NCBI RefSeq assembly: GCF_003260265.1 | Contig: NZ_QITQ01000005.1 | Coordinates: forward strand, 62,001 to 126,000 | From: Roseovarius amoyensis | GTDB taxonomy: Bacteria; Pseudomonadota; Alphaproteobacteria; Rhodobacterales; Rhodobacteraceae | Direction of reading: 5' to 3' | Length of the DNA stretch: 64,000 nucleotides | Part shown: one piece after another, positions 54,474 through 62,856 of the stretch | Layout: each line of letters begins with the position of its first letter | Numbering within the stretch: position 1 is the stretch's first letter | Translations under genes and position numbers: made by a program | The notes under the pieces: generated by a model | What the model saw: only the letters and a program-made list of their open reading frames with translations | Told to the model about the DNA's origin: nothing | Database searches by the model: none

Positions 54474-57157
54474 ACAGGGGCTTTGATTCATTCGCGCTGA
54501 GCGTCAACGGCGACCCCGTTCGCGTGCCGGCCGAGCCCGGTCGCCGGTTGTCGGAGGTGCTGCGCGAACGGCTGGGCCTGTTCGGCACCAAGGTGGGCTG
54601 CGACGCCGGCGATTGCGGCGCCTGCACGGTGCTGGTCGATGGCGCGCCGGTCTGTGCCTGCCTGACGCCGCTGGCGCAGGTTGCGGGGCGCGCGGTGACG
54701 ACGGTCGAGGGGTTGGATGACAGCCCGCTGCAACGCGCCTTTCTGCGCCGCGGGGCGGCGCAATGCGGCATCTGCACGCCGGGGATGCTGATGGCGGCAA
54801 CGGCGCTGTTGCGCGACACCCCTGCGCCGGACCGGGAACAGGTCGAGGCGGCGCTGGGCGGGGTGCTGTGCCGCTGCACCGGCTATGCCAAGATCGTCGA
54901 GGCGGTGCTGGACACCGCGCCGGGGGCGGGGCCCGGCCTGCCCGACGCGGGCGCGGCCGTGGGCGCGCGGGTCGAGCGTCTGGATGGCGGCCCCAAGGTG
55001 GCCGGGAGCGAGGTTTACGGTGCCGACGCCTGCCCCGAGGGGCTGCTGCTGGTGCGCGCGGTGCGGGCGCCATACGCACCAGTATTGTTCAGTTTCGGTG
55101 ATATCCATGCATTTGCCGCGCATCACGGTGTCGAGGTCTTTACCGCCGCTGACATTCCCGGTGTGAACGCCTTTGGCACCATCCCCGCCTTTGCCGACCA
55201 GCCGGCGCTGGCCGAACGCCACGCCCGGATGCGGGGCGAGGCGGTGGCGCTGGTCGCGGGTGATCCGGCGGTGATCGAGGCGCTCGATCTCGAGACCTTT
55301 CCGGTGACGTGGCAGACGGGAGACGATGCGGCGCTGGTGCATGACACGCGTCCCGACAACACGCTGATCACCGGGCTGGTGCGCCGGGGCGATGCCGAGG
55401 CGGCGCTGGCGGGGGCGGTGCATGTGGCCGCGGCCGGGATGGAAACCCCCTATGTCGAGCACGCCTATATAGAGCCGGAGGCCGGCATCGCCTGGATGGA
55501 GGGCGACACGCTGGTCATCCAGGCTTGCACCCAGGCGCCGGTGATGGACCGCGACGACATCGCACGTGTTCTCGGGCTGGCGCCGGAAAAGGTGCGCATC
55601 GTGCCCTCGGCCGCCGGAGGCGGTTTCGGCTCCAAGCTCGACCTTTCGGTGCAGCCGCTGATCGGGCTGGTGGCGCTGAAAACCGGGCGACCGGCACGGA
55701 TGATCCTCAGCCGTGCCGAATCGATGATGTCGACGACCAAGCGCCACCCGGCGCGCATGAGCGCGCGCATCGGGGCGGATGCGGATGGGCGCATTGCCGG
55801 TTTCGTCTTCGATGGCGAATTCAACACCGGCGCCTATGCCAGCTGGGGGCCGACGGTGGCCGGGCGGGTGCCGGTTCACGCCTCGGGCCCCTATCATACG
55901 CCGGCCTACCTGGCCCGGTCGCGCGCCTATCACAGCTACGAGCCGGTTTCGGGCGCCTTTCGTGGCTTTGGCGTGCCGCAGGCGGCGATCTTGCAGGAGA
56001 CGCTGTATGATGAGCTGGCGGACAAGGCGGGGATCGACCGGCTGGAATTTCGCCGTCTCAACGCGCTGCGCGACGGTCAGGCCACGGTTTGCGGGCAGGT
56101 GCTGCAGGGCGTGGGCATATCCGCCTGTCTGGATGCGTTGCAGGGGCCGTGGCGGGCGGCGCTGGAACGGGCCGAGGCCCGGAACGCGCGTGGCGGGTGC
56201 ATCCGCCATGGCGTCGGGGTTGCGTCGTGCTGGTATGGCTGTGGCAATACCGGGCTGCCCAACCCCTCGACCGTGCGCGCCGGGATCACCGCTGACGGCG
56301 CGCTGCGCCTGCATCAGGGCGCGACCGATATCGGCCAAGGGTCGAACACAGTCATTTCGCAGATATTCGCCGATGCGGTGGGGCTGCCGCTGTCGCACTT
56401 GCGGCTGATCGGGCCCGACACCGCGCTGACGCCCGACTGCGGCAAGACCTCGGCCTCGCGCCAGACCTATGTCACCGGCAAGGCGGCGCTGCTGGCGGGG
56501 CAGGCGCTGCGCGCGCGCATATTGATGCTGACCAACACGGGCGAGGATGCACGATTGTCGCTGGATGGTGGCGTGCTGAGCGCGACGGACGGGCGCGGCA
56601 GCCGCCGGATCACGCTGTCGGAGATGCCGGCGGATGCGAACGGCTATGTTTTGGCGGCAGAGGAAACCTATGACCCGCCGACCGTGCCGCTGGACGAGAA
56701 CGGGCAGGGTGCGCCCTATGCCGTCTACGGGTTCGGCGCGCAGATGGCCGAGGTGGCGGTGGATTGCACGCTGGGCACGGTCCGGGTGACGCGGATCACC
56801 GCCGCGCATGACCTGGGGCGGGTGATCAACCCGCTGCTGGCCGAGGGGCAGGTCGAGGGTGGCATCGCGCAGGGGCTGGGCATGGCGCTGATGGAGGAAT
56901 ACGTGCCCGGCCGCACCGAGAACCTGCACGACTACCTGATCCCCACCACCGGCGACATGCCCGAGATCGAGACGATATTCGTCGAGGTGCCCGACCCCGA
57001 GGGCCCGCTGGGCGCCAAGGGGCTGGGCGAGCATGTGCTGATCCCGACCGCGCCGGCGATCCTGAACGCGATCCGGCACGCCACGGGTGCCCGCATCACC
57101 CGGCTGCCGGCGCTGCCGCACCGGGTACTGGCGGCGATGGCGGAGGCGTGGAAATGA
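54470..57157 (+). CDS. Fused 2Fe-2S and molybdopterin subunit of a xanthine-dehydrogenase-family hydroxylase
   Basis: The 895-residue protein joins two subunits. Residues 1-150 carry both 2Fe-2S sites: C44, C49, C52, C64 (plant type) and C99, C102, C134, C136. Residues from about 160 form the molybdopterin domain, with AAGGGFGSKLDL, GAFRGFGVPQA as in xanthine dehydrogenases (not the CODH cysteine loop) and the catalytic Glu in AKGLGEHVLIP. Such enzymes hydroxylate N-heterocycles next to nitrogen, using water. The substrate cannot be read. A short A/T-richer, rare-codon patch lies at 55066-55112. It is coupled to both neighbours. Confidence 0.92.
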   Translation: MNRGFDSFALSVNGDPVRVPAEPGRRLSEVLRERLGLFGTKVGCDAGDCGACTVLVDGAPVCACLTPLAQVAGRAVTTVEGLDDSPLQRAFLRRGAAQCGICTPGMLMAATALLRDTPAPDREQVEAALGGVLCRCTGYAKIVEAVLDTAPGAGPGLPDAGAAVGARVERLDGGPKVAGSEVYGADACPEGLLLVRAVRAPYAPVLFSFGDIHAFAAHHGVEVFTAADIPGVNAFGTIPAFADQPALAERHARMRGEAVALVAGDPAVIEALDLETFPVTWQTGDDAALVHDTRPDNTLITGLVRRGDAEAALAGAVHVAAAGMETPYVEHAYIEPEAGIAWMEGDTLVIQACTQAPVMDRDDIARVLGLAPEKVRIVPSAAGGGFGSKLDLSVQPLIGLVALKTGRPARMILSRAESMMSTTKRHPARMSARIGADADGRIAGFVFDGEFNTGAYASWGPTVAGRVPVHASGPYHTPAYLARSRAYHSYEPVSGAFRGFGVPQAAILQETLYDELADKAGIDRLEFRRLNALRDGQATVCGQVLQGVGISACLDALQGPWRAALERAEARNARGGCIRHGVGVASCWYGCGNTGLPNPSTVRAGITADGALRLHQGATDIGQGSNTVISQIFADAVGLPLSHLRLIGPDTALTPDCGKTSASRQTYVTGKAALLAGQALRARILMLTNTGEDARLSLDGGVLSATDGRGSRRITLSEMPADANGYVLAAEETYDPPTVPLDENGQGAPYAVYGFGAQMAEVAVDCTLGTVRVTRITAAHDLGRVINPLLAEGQVEGGIAQGLGMALMEEYVPGRTENLHDYLIPTTGDMPEIETIFVEVPDPEGPLGAKGLGEHVLIPTAPAILNAIRHATGARITRLPALPHRVLAAMAEAWK

Positions 57158-58626
57158 CAGAAAAGCGGCGCGTGAAAGAGGAAAAGATCCGCTGCGACGC
57201 CTGCCCGGTGATGTGCTACATCGCCGATGGCAAGGTAGGCGCCTGCGACCGCTACGCCAACCGTGGCGGCAAGATCGTGCGTTGCGATCCGCTGACCATC
57301 CTTGACCGCACGTTGGAGGCCGGAGGCGAGGTTCGCCCCTTCCTGGCCCGCGACTGGGACGGACGGATGCTGGAGGGCGACGACCTGTTCGTTTCCGGCG
57401 TGGGGGCGGGCACCACCTATCCCGACTACAAGCCCGCGCCGTTCATCGTCAGCCGGGACGTGGAAGGCGCCGATTTCATCACCGTGGTGACCGAGGCGAT
57501 CTTTTCCTATTGCGGCGTCAAGGTGAAGATCGACACCGACCGCCACCTGGGCGCCGAGGCCGCCACCGTGCGCTGCGCGGGCGAACCGGTCGGCCATGTC
57601 ACCACCGCGGAATACGGCAGCCAGATGCTGTCGCTGGGCGGGGTGGCGCATTTGACCGGCGGCAGCAAGGCCGAGGGGCGGGTGACCTGCGATGCCCTGC
57701 TGAGGCTGTGCAACCGCGAGGCGGTGGAACTGACCATCGACGACGGCGCCAGCGTGGTGGTTCAGGCGGGGCAGCCCCCGATCGTCGATGGTCACCGCGA
57801 GGAACGGATGCGGGTTGGCTGCGGGTCGGCCACCATCGGGATGTTTGCCTCGCAATGGCACGGGCTGGTGGACGAGGTGGTCGTGGTCGACGATCACATC
57901 ACCGGCGTCGTCAGCGAACACCAGGCGGGTAAGGTGCTGGGATGGCCCGATACCGGCATCCGCATTCGTGGCCGGCGCTCCACGCCCGGGCGCTATTTCC
58001 AGGTGGCGCAGCCGGGTCGGGGCTGGGGCGGCACCGACATTGAGGACCCGCTGACCATTCTTGACCCCTGGCAGGAACGGAAGGGCGCGCGCCCCGGTCT
58101 GACGTTGCTGATGGTGTCGACCACGGGTGAGCAATACGCCTATTATGTGCTGGACGATGATCTGCGCCCGCAAGAGGCCCCCCTGCCCGAGGCGCTGAAA
58201 CCCTCGGTGGATCTCATTGCCGAGAACTGCGAACCGGCGCTGTGCACGGTGATGTTCCAGGCCGGGGCGGGTGGCTCGTTACGCTCTGGCGTCACGAAAA
58301 ACCCGGTGCGGCTGACGCAATCGGTGCATGCACTCAGAACGCGGGTGACTTGCGGCGGCGTGCCTACCTATGTCTGGCCGGGCGGTGGCATCACGCTGTT
58401 GGTGGATGTCTCGAAGATGCCGCAGGGGTCGTTCGGTTATGTGCCCACCCCGGCGCTGGTGGCGCCGCTTGAATTCACCTTGTCGCGCGAGGATTACACC
58501 GCGCTGGGCGGGCATGGCGAACAGGTGCGCAGCGTTGCCGACGTGCTGGAAAAGGGCGGCGAATACGGCGCCGAGCTGCGCGCGGTGGGCGACACCCGCC
58601 CTGCTGGCGGGGTGCAGGGGGCATGA
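57154..58626 (+). CDS. 6-hydroxynicotinate reductase-like Fe-S protein
   Basis: The 490-residue protein starts with a ferredoxin-like cluster RCDACPVMCYIADGKVGACD (C14, C17, C21, C31), likely a 4Fe-4S site. It continues with glycine-rich segments such as FVSGVGAGTTYPDYKP and TAEYGSQMLSLGGVAHLTGG that I associate with 6-hydroxynicotinate reductase. That enzyme reduces the 6-oxo pyridine ring to a tetrahydro product with reduced ferredoxin. Coupling to the molybdenum hydroxylase supports a hydroxylate-then-reduce route. The ATG overlaps the upstream stop. The exact ring system is not known. Confidence 0.8.
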   Translation: MTEKRRVKEEKIRCDACPVMCYIADGKVGACDRYANRGGKIVRCDPLTILDRTLEAGGEVRPFLARDWDGRMLEGDDLFVSGVGAGTTYPDYKPAPFIVSRDVEGADFITVVTEAIFSYCGVKVKIDTDRHLGAEAATVRCAGEPVGHVTTAEYGSQMLSLGGVAHLTGGSKAEGRVTCDALLRLCNREAVELTIDDGASVVVQAGQPPIVDGHREERMRVGCGSATIGMFASQWHGLVDEVVVVDDHITGVVSEHQAGKVLGWPDTGIRIRGRRSTPGRYFQVAQPGRGWGGTDIEDPLTILDPWQERKGARPGLTLLMVSTTGEQYAYYVLDDDLRPQEAPLPEALKPSVDLIAENCEPALCTVMFQAGAGGSLRSGVTKNPVRLTQSVHALRTRVTCGGVPTYVWPGGGITLLVDVSKMPQGSFGYVPTPALVAPLEFTLSREDYTALGGHGEQVRSVADVLEKGGEYGAELRAVGDTRPAGGVQGA

Positions 58627-59471
58627 GCGGCCAGGCACAGGCGGCGTGGCTGCCCGACGGGCGGCGGCTGCACCTGCATCACGGCCCCATAGACATGATC
58701 GTTGACGCCACCGGGCCGGGACGCGCGGCGGCGCTGGAACGGGCGGTGGCGCGCTTCGACACCCTGCTGGATGAGCTGGTGGCCGAGCTGCCGCGCTTGC
58801 GCGCGCCGACCGGCCCCGAGTCGAAGGGAGAGACCGCGAAACGCATGGTTGCGGCGGTCGCCCCCTTTGCCCCCGTTTTCGTCACGCCGATGGCGGCGGT
58901 GGCCGGGGCCGGGGCGGAAACCGTTCTGGCGGCGGTTTGCGACGGGCCGGGGGTGGACAAGGCCCATGTCAACAACGGCGGTGACGTTGCCTTTCATCTT
59001 GGTTCGGGACAACAGATGAGGGCGGCCATTGCCGCGCCTGGCGCCGGGACGATCCGTATCCAATCTGATGACCCCGTGCGCGGGGTGGCGACATCGGGGC
59101 GCGGCGGGCGCAGCCTGTCGCTGGGCATCGCAGACAGCGTGACCGTGCTGGCGCGCGGCGCGGCGCTGGCCGATGCGGCGGCGACGCTGATCGCCAATGC
59201 CGTCGATCTGCCGGGTCATCCCGCCATTACCCGCACTCCGGCCTGCGAAATCTCGCCCGACAGTGACATGGGCGAACGCCTTGTGACCGTCGACGTGGGG
59301 CCGCTGACGCGGGCCGAGGTCGAGACGGCGCTGGATGCCGGGCTGGCGCTGGCCGAGAACTGGCGCCGTCGCGGGTTGATCTGCGGCGCATGGCTGACCC
59401 TTGGCGGCCTTTGGCGGGCAACCGGCGCGCTGGCCTTATCTCAACAAAAGAAAGATCCTGTTCATGCCTGA
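58623..59471 (+). CDS. UPF0280 family protein (ApbE-like fold)
   Basis: The 282-residue protein matches UPF0280: an N-terminal HHGPIDMIVDATGPGRAAAL, then MVAAVAPFAPVFVTPMAAVA, KAHVNNGGDVAFHL and a long glycine/alanine region GVATSGRGGRSLSLGIADSV. The HVNNGGDVAFHL and ATSG segments recall ApbE flavin transferases. In cofactor terms it might attach or insert a flavin or act on the redox partner of its neighbours; that is inference. It is translationally coupled on both sides. Confidence 0.8.
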   Translation: MSGQAQAAWLPDGRRLHLHHGPIDMIVDATGPGRAAALERAVARFDTLLDELVAELPRLRAPTGPESKGETAKRMVAAVAPFAPVFVTPMAAVAGAGAETVLAAVCDGPGVDKAHVNNGGDVAFHLGSGQQMRAAIAAPGAGTIRIQSDDPVRGVATSGRGGRSLSLGIADSVTVLARGAALADAAATLIANAVDLPGHPAITRTPACEISPDSDMGERLVTVDVGPLTRAEVETALDAGLALAENWRRRGLICGAWLTLGGLWRATGALALSQQKKDPVHA

Positions 59472-60045
59472 GTTTCCCCTGCGCAAGACCGCGCTTTTCA
59501 TCGAGGATATCCACCATGACGGCGGCCCCGCGCCCAAGATGCCGCGCCGGCGCGCGGCCATAGCGGCGCTGGTCGGCAACCCGTTTGCCGGCGGCTATAC
59601 GGCCGAGTTGCAGCCGGCGATGGAGGATTTGAAGCCGCTGGGCCTGATGCTGACCGACCGGCTGGTCGAGGCGATGGGCGGGATAGAGGGCATCGACGGG
59701 TACGGCAAGGCGGCGATGGCCGGCGAGGCGGGCGAGCTGGAACACACCGCGCTGTGGCATGTGCCCGGCGGCTATGCCATGCGCGCCCGGCTGGGCGAGG
59801 CCCGCGCGATTGTGCCCTCGGCGATGAAACAGGGCGGCCCCGGCACCCGCATCGACGTGCCGCTCGGGCATATCAACGCCGCCTATGTGCGCAGCCATTT
59901 CGACGCGATGGAGGTGGGGCTGCCCGATGGCCCGCGCGCCAATGAGCTGCTGTTCGTCCTGGCGATGAGCCGCGGCGGCCGCATCCATGACCGCATGGGC
60001 GGGCTGAGCGTGGACGAGGTCAAGGGCGAGGACGGGCTGAGATAG
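59464..60045 (+). CDS. DUF1185 (amino acid synthesis family) protein
   Basis: The 193-residue protein has the PF06684 (AA_synth/DUF1185) features: FPLRKTALFIEDIHHDGG near the start, ALVGNPFAGGYTAELQPAME near 35, GELEHTALWHVPGGYAMR near 90, and DVPLGHINAAYVRSHFD near 135. Structures of this family show a chorismate-mutase-like fold and its chemistry is unproven. As the last gene of the run it may process the reduced ring product. The ATG overlaps the UPF0280 stop by 8 nt. Confidence 0.82.
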   Translation: MPEFPLRKTALFIEDIHHDGGPAPKMPRRRAAIAALVGNPFAGGYTAELQPAMEDLKPLGLMLTDRLVEAMGGIEGIDGYGKAAMAGEAGELEHTALWHVPGGYAMRARLGEARAIVPSAMKQGGPGTRIDVPLGHINAAYVRSHFDAMEVGLPDGPRANELLFVLAMSRGGRIHDRMGGLSVDEVKGEDGLR

Positions 60046-60068
60046 CCCCCGAACGCGCAAATCATGGG

Positions 60069-60097
60069 CTGACCTTTGCGCCCGAACCCACTATAGG
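60069..60097 (+). promoter_or_regulatory. Candidate promoter of the ABC exporter gene
   Basis: CTGACC, a 17-nt spacer and TATAGG lie 28 nt before the ATG of the exporter. This separates the exporter from the preceding catabolic run. Confidence 0.5.
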
Positions 60098-60124
60098 CAG
60101 GCGAAGTCTTGTAACGGGCCCCCC

Positions 60125-61909
60125 ATGACCGACACAGCCAAGCCAAAACGCCAGCCGCTCTTTTCCGGACAGGACCGCGCCAACCTGCGCTGGCTGTGGC
60201 GCCGATACCTGAAAAAGCGCGCGGGCTGGCTGGCGCTGGCGCTGGGCATGATCCTGGTGCAGGGGGTGATCTATCAGCAGTTTCTGTCGATGACCGAAAG
60301 CGGCTTGCGGGTGATCTTTGACAGCGGCGCGATGAGCGACCTGGTGCTGGTCTGCGCGGTGGTGTTCGGCCTTTTTGCCGTGCGCGGGGCGATGTCCTAT
60401 CTGGTGCCGCTGATCACGGTGCGGATTTCCAACGCGGCCGTCAGCGAGATGCGCCGCGACCTGATCGAGCACATGATGTCGCTCGACCTGGCCTATTTCG
60501 AGCGCACCAAGTCCGGCGAGATCATTCACCGGCTGGTCACGCAGACCCAGCAACTGGGCGTTTTCTTTGGCCTGGCCACGGCAGGTGCGGTGCGCGATGC
60601 GGTGACGGTGGTGATCGTGTCGGGCTACCTGATCTGGAAAAACCCGTTACTGTTCACCGCAGCGGTTGTGGTGCTGCCCTTCATCATCTGGGTGATGAAT
60701 TATGTCTCGGACCGGGTGAAGCACGGCCAGCGGCAGGCAGAGAGCGCGCTGGGCGACTACATGACCAATATCGAGGAAACGGTCAGCGGCATGCGCACCG
60801 TCAAGATCGCCAGCCAGGAACGGATGGAGGAAAGCCGCCTGATGCAGGGCACCAGCGCCATTCGCGGGCTGATGACGCGGGTGCAGTCCACCCAGGCGCT
60901 GGTGATGCCGTCGATCGACCTCAGCTCGGCCTTTGTCTATGTGCTGGTCATCGGCGGTGGCGGCTACATGGTGCTGAGCCCCGATTTCGACGTCGATGGT
61001 GCCGGCATCATCACCTTCCTGCTGGGCATGGTGATGGTCTTCGACCCGGCCCGCCTGCTGGCGCAGTTCTTCGGGTCGCTTCAGACGAACATGGTGCTGC
61101 TTGACCGGGTGCGCAGCCTTTACGATGAACAGCCCACGATCAAGGACGCGCCCGATGCGATAGAGGCGTTCGACACCAGGGGCGACATCGTGCTTGAGGA
61201 TGTGCGCTTTTCCTACAGCGACGAACAGCCGCTCTTCGACGGGCTCAGCATGACGTTTCGCGGCGGGCAGGTGTCGGCCATCGTCGGCGCCACCGGATCG
61301 GGCAAGACCACGATCCTTTCGTTGCTGACGCGGCTTTACGACGTCAAGGGCGGGCGGATCACCATCGGCGGCGTGCCGGTCGAGCGGCTGAAGGTCGCGG
61401 CGCTGCGCGGGGCGTTCTCGGTGGTGGCGCAGGACATCGTGATCTTCAACGCCTCGATCCTGGACAACATCCGATATGTGCGCCCCGACGCCAGCGAAGA
61501 AGAGGTCTGGCGCGCCGCCGAGGATGCCGAAATCGCGGCGCTGATCCGCCAGCGGGGGGATGCGCCCGTGGGGCCCAAGGGCGCGCAGCTTTCGGGCGGG
61601 CAGAAACAGCGCATCGCCATCGCTCGTGCCTTTCTGCGCGACGCGCCAATCCTGCTGCTGGACGAAGCGACAAGCGCGCTGGACCAGGCAACAGAGGAAC
61701 GCATCCGCGCGGCCTTGTCGCGCCTGACCAAGGGGAAAACGACCATCGTCGTCGCGCACCGGCTGTCATCGGTGGCCGATGCCGACCGGATTTTCGTGCT
61801 GGAATCCGGGCGACTGGTCGAAGAGGGGCGCCATGCCGACCTGCTCGATCATGGTGGGCTTTATGCCCAGCTCTATCAGGCGCAGAAAAAGGGGTATGAC
61901 GGGCGCTGA
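60125..61909 (+). CDS. MsbA-like ABC exporter (fused membrane and ATPase domains)
   Basis: The 594-residue half-transporter has six membrane helices (about 35-330) and a C-terminal ATPase. The Walker A motif is GATGSGKTT, the signature LSGGQKQRIAIARAFL, Walker B ILLLDEATSALD and the H-loop AHRLS. The segment EMRRDLIEHMMSLDLAYFER is an exporter coupling helix. Homologues export lipids, polysaccharide precursors or drugs. It acts as a homodimer. Substrate is not predictable. Confidence 0.93.
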   Translation: MTDTAKPKRQPLFSGQDRANLRWLWRRYLKKRAGWLALALGMILVQGVIYQQFLSMTESGLRVIFDSGAMSDLVLVCAVVFGLFAVRGAMSYLVPLITVRISNAAVSEMRRDLIEHMMSLDLAYFERTKSGEIIHRLVTQTQQLGVFFGLATAGAVRDAVTVVIVSGYLIWKNPLLFTAAVVVLPFIIWVMNYVSDRVKHGQRQAESALGDYMTNIEETVSGMRTVKIASQERMEESRLMQGTSAIRGLMTRVQSTQALVMPSIDLSSAFVYVLVIGGGGYMVLSPDFDVDGAGIITFLLGMVMVFDPARLLAQFFGSLQTNMVLLDRVRSLYDEQPTIKDAPDAIEAFDTRGDIVLEDVRFSYSDEQPLFDGLSMTFRGGQVSAIVGATGSGKTTILSLLTRLYDVKGGRITIGGVPVERLKVAALRGAFSVVAQDIVIFNASILDNIRYVRPDASEEEVWRAAEDAEIAALIRQRGDAPVGPKGAQLSGGQKQRIAIARAFLRDAPILLLDEATSALDQATEERIRAALSRLTKGKTTIVVAHRLSSVADADRIFVLESGRLVEEGRHADLLDHGGLYAQLYQAQKKGYDGR

Positions 61910-61997
61910 CAGGCCCGCCATGCTGGTGCGGCGTTGCCTTGCCCTTGGTCCTGCTTGGCTGTAGGTGAATGGCGCACGGAATTTCCCGGGGGGCGAC

Positions 61998-62855
61998 ATG
62001 ACGCAGGACGATCCCAAGACTCTGGTTTCGACGGGCTGGCTGGCCGACCATTTGCAAGACCCGGACCTGCGCGTGCTGGACGCGACATGGTACCTGCCGC
62101 CCGAAACCCGCGACCCGCGCGCCGATTATGACGAGGCCCATATTCCGGGCGCGCGGTTCTTTGACATCGACGATGTCTGCGACCAGCGATCCGACCTGCC
62201 GCACATGGCGCCGCCGGTGGAAAAGTTCATGTCGCGCCTGCGGGCGATGGGCGTGGGTGACGGCCACCAGGTGGTTGTCTATGACGCGCAGGGGCTGTTT
62301 TCGGCGGCGCGGGTGTGGTGGCTTTTCCGCCTGATGGGGCAGGACAATATCGCCGTGCTCGACGGTGGGCTGCCGAAATGGCTGGCCGAGGGGCGCCCGA
62401 CCGAAGATATCGAGCCGGTGATCCGCGACCGCCACATGACCGGGCGGCGCCAGAACCACCTTGTGCGCGATGTCACCCAGGTCGCGGCGGCGGCCAAGCT
62501 GGGCGATCACGAGATCCTTGATGCGCGTTCTCCCGGCCGGTTTCGGGGCGAAGAGCCGGAACCGCGGCCAGGCCTGCGCAGTGGCCATATTCCGGGCTCG
62601 AAGAACGTCCATTACCGGACGCTTCTGAAAGAGGACGGCACGATGAAGACGATCGAAGACCTGCGCGCGGTGCTGGCCGCGGCCGGGGTCGACCTGGCCA
62701 AGCCCGCGATTACCACCTGCGGGTCGGGTGTCACGGCGGCGATCATCAACCTGGCGCTGGAACGCATCGGCAAGACCGACCACGCGCTTTATGACGGGTC
62801 ATGGACGGAATGGGGCGCCTTTCCGACCGTGCCCGTTGCAACCGGAGACGAATAA
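61998..62855 (+). CDS. sseA: 3-mercaptopyruvate sulfurtransferase (two-domain rhodanese)
   Basis: The 285-residue protein has two rhodanese domains: the first carries DATWYLPPETRDPRADYDEA and VVVYDAQGLFSAARVWWLF, with no cysteine at the loop, and the second the catalytic loop TTCGSGVTAAI. The CGSGVT loop is that of 3-mercaptopyruvate sulfurtransferases rather than thiosulfate enzymes. The ATG at 61998 fits with GGGGGGCG upstream. It sits 1 nt before the aminotransferase gene, which could make 3-mercaptopyruvate from cysteine. Confidence 0.92.
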   Translation: MTQDDPKTLVSTGWLADHLQDPDLRVLDATWYLPPETRDPRADYDEAHIPGARFFDIDDVCDQRSDLPHMAPPVEKFMSRLRAMGVGDGHQVVVYDAQGLFSAARVWWLFRLMGQDNIAVLDGGLPKWLAEGRPTEDIEPVIRDRHMTGRRQNHLVRDVTQVAAAAKLGDHEILDARSPGRFRGEEPEPRPGLRSGHIPGSKNVHYRTLLKEDGTMKTIEDLRAVLAAAGVDLAKPAITTCGSGVTAAIINLALERIGKTDHALYDGSWTEWGAFPTVPVATGDE

Positions 62856-62856
62856 C

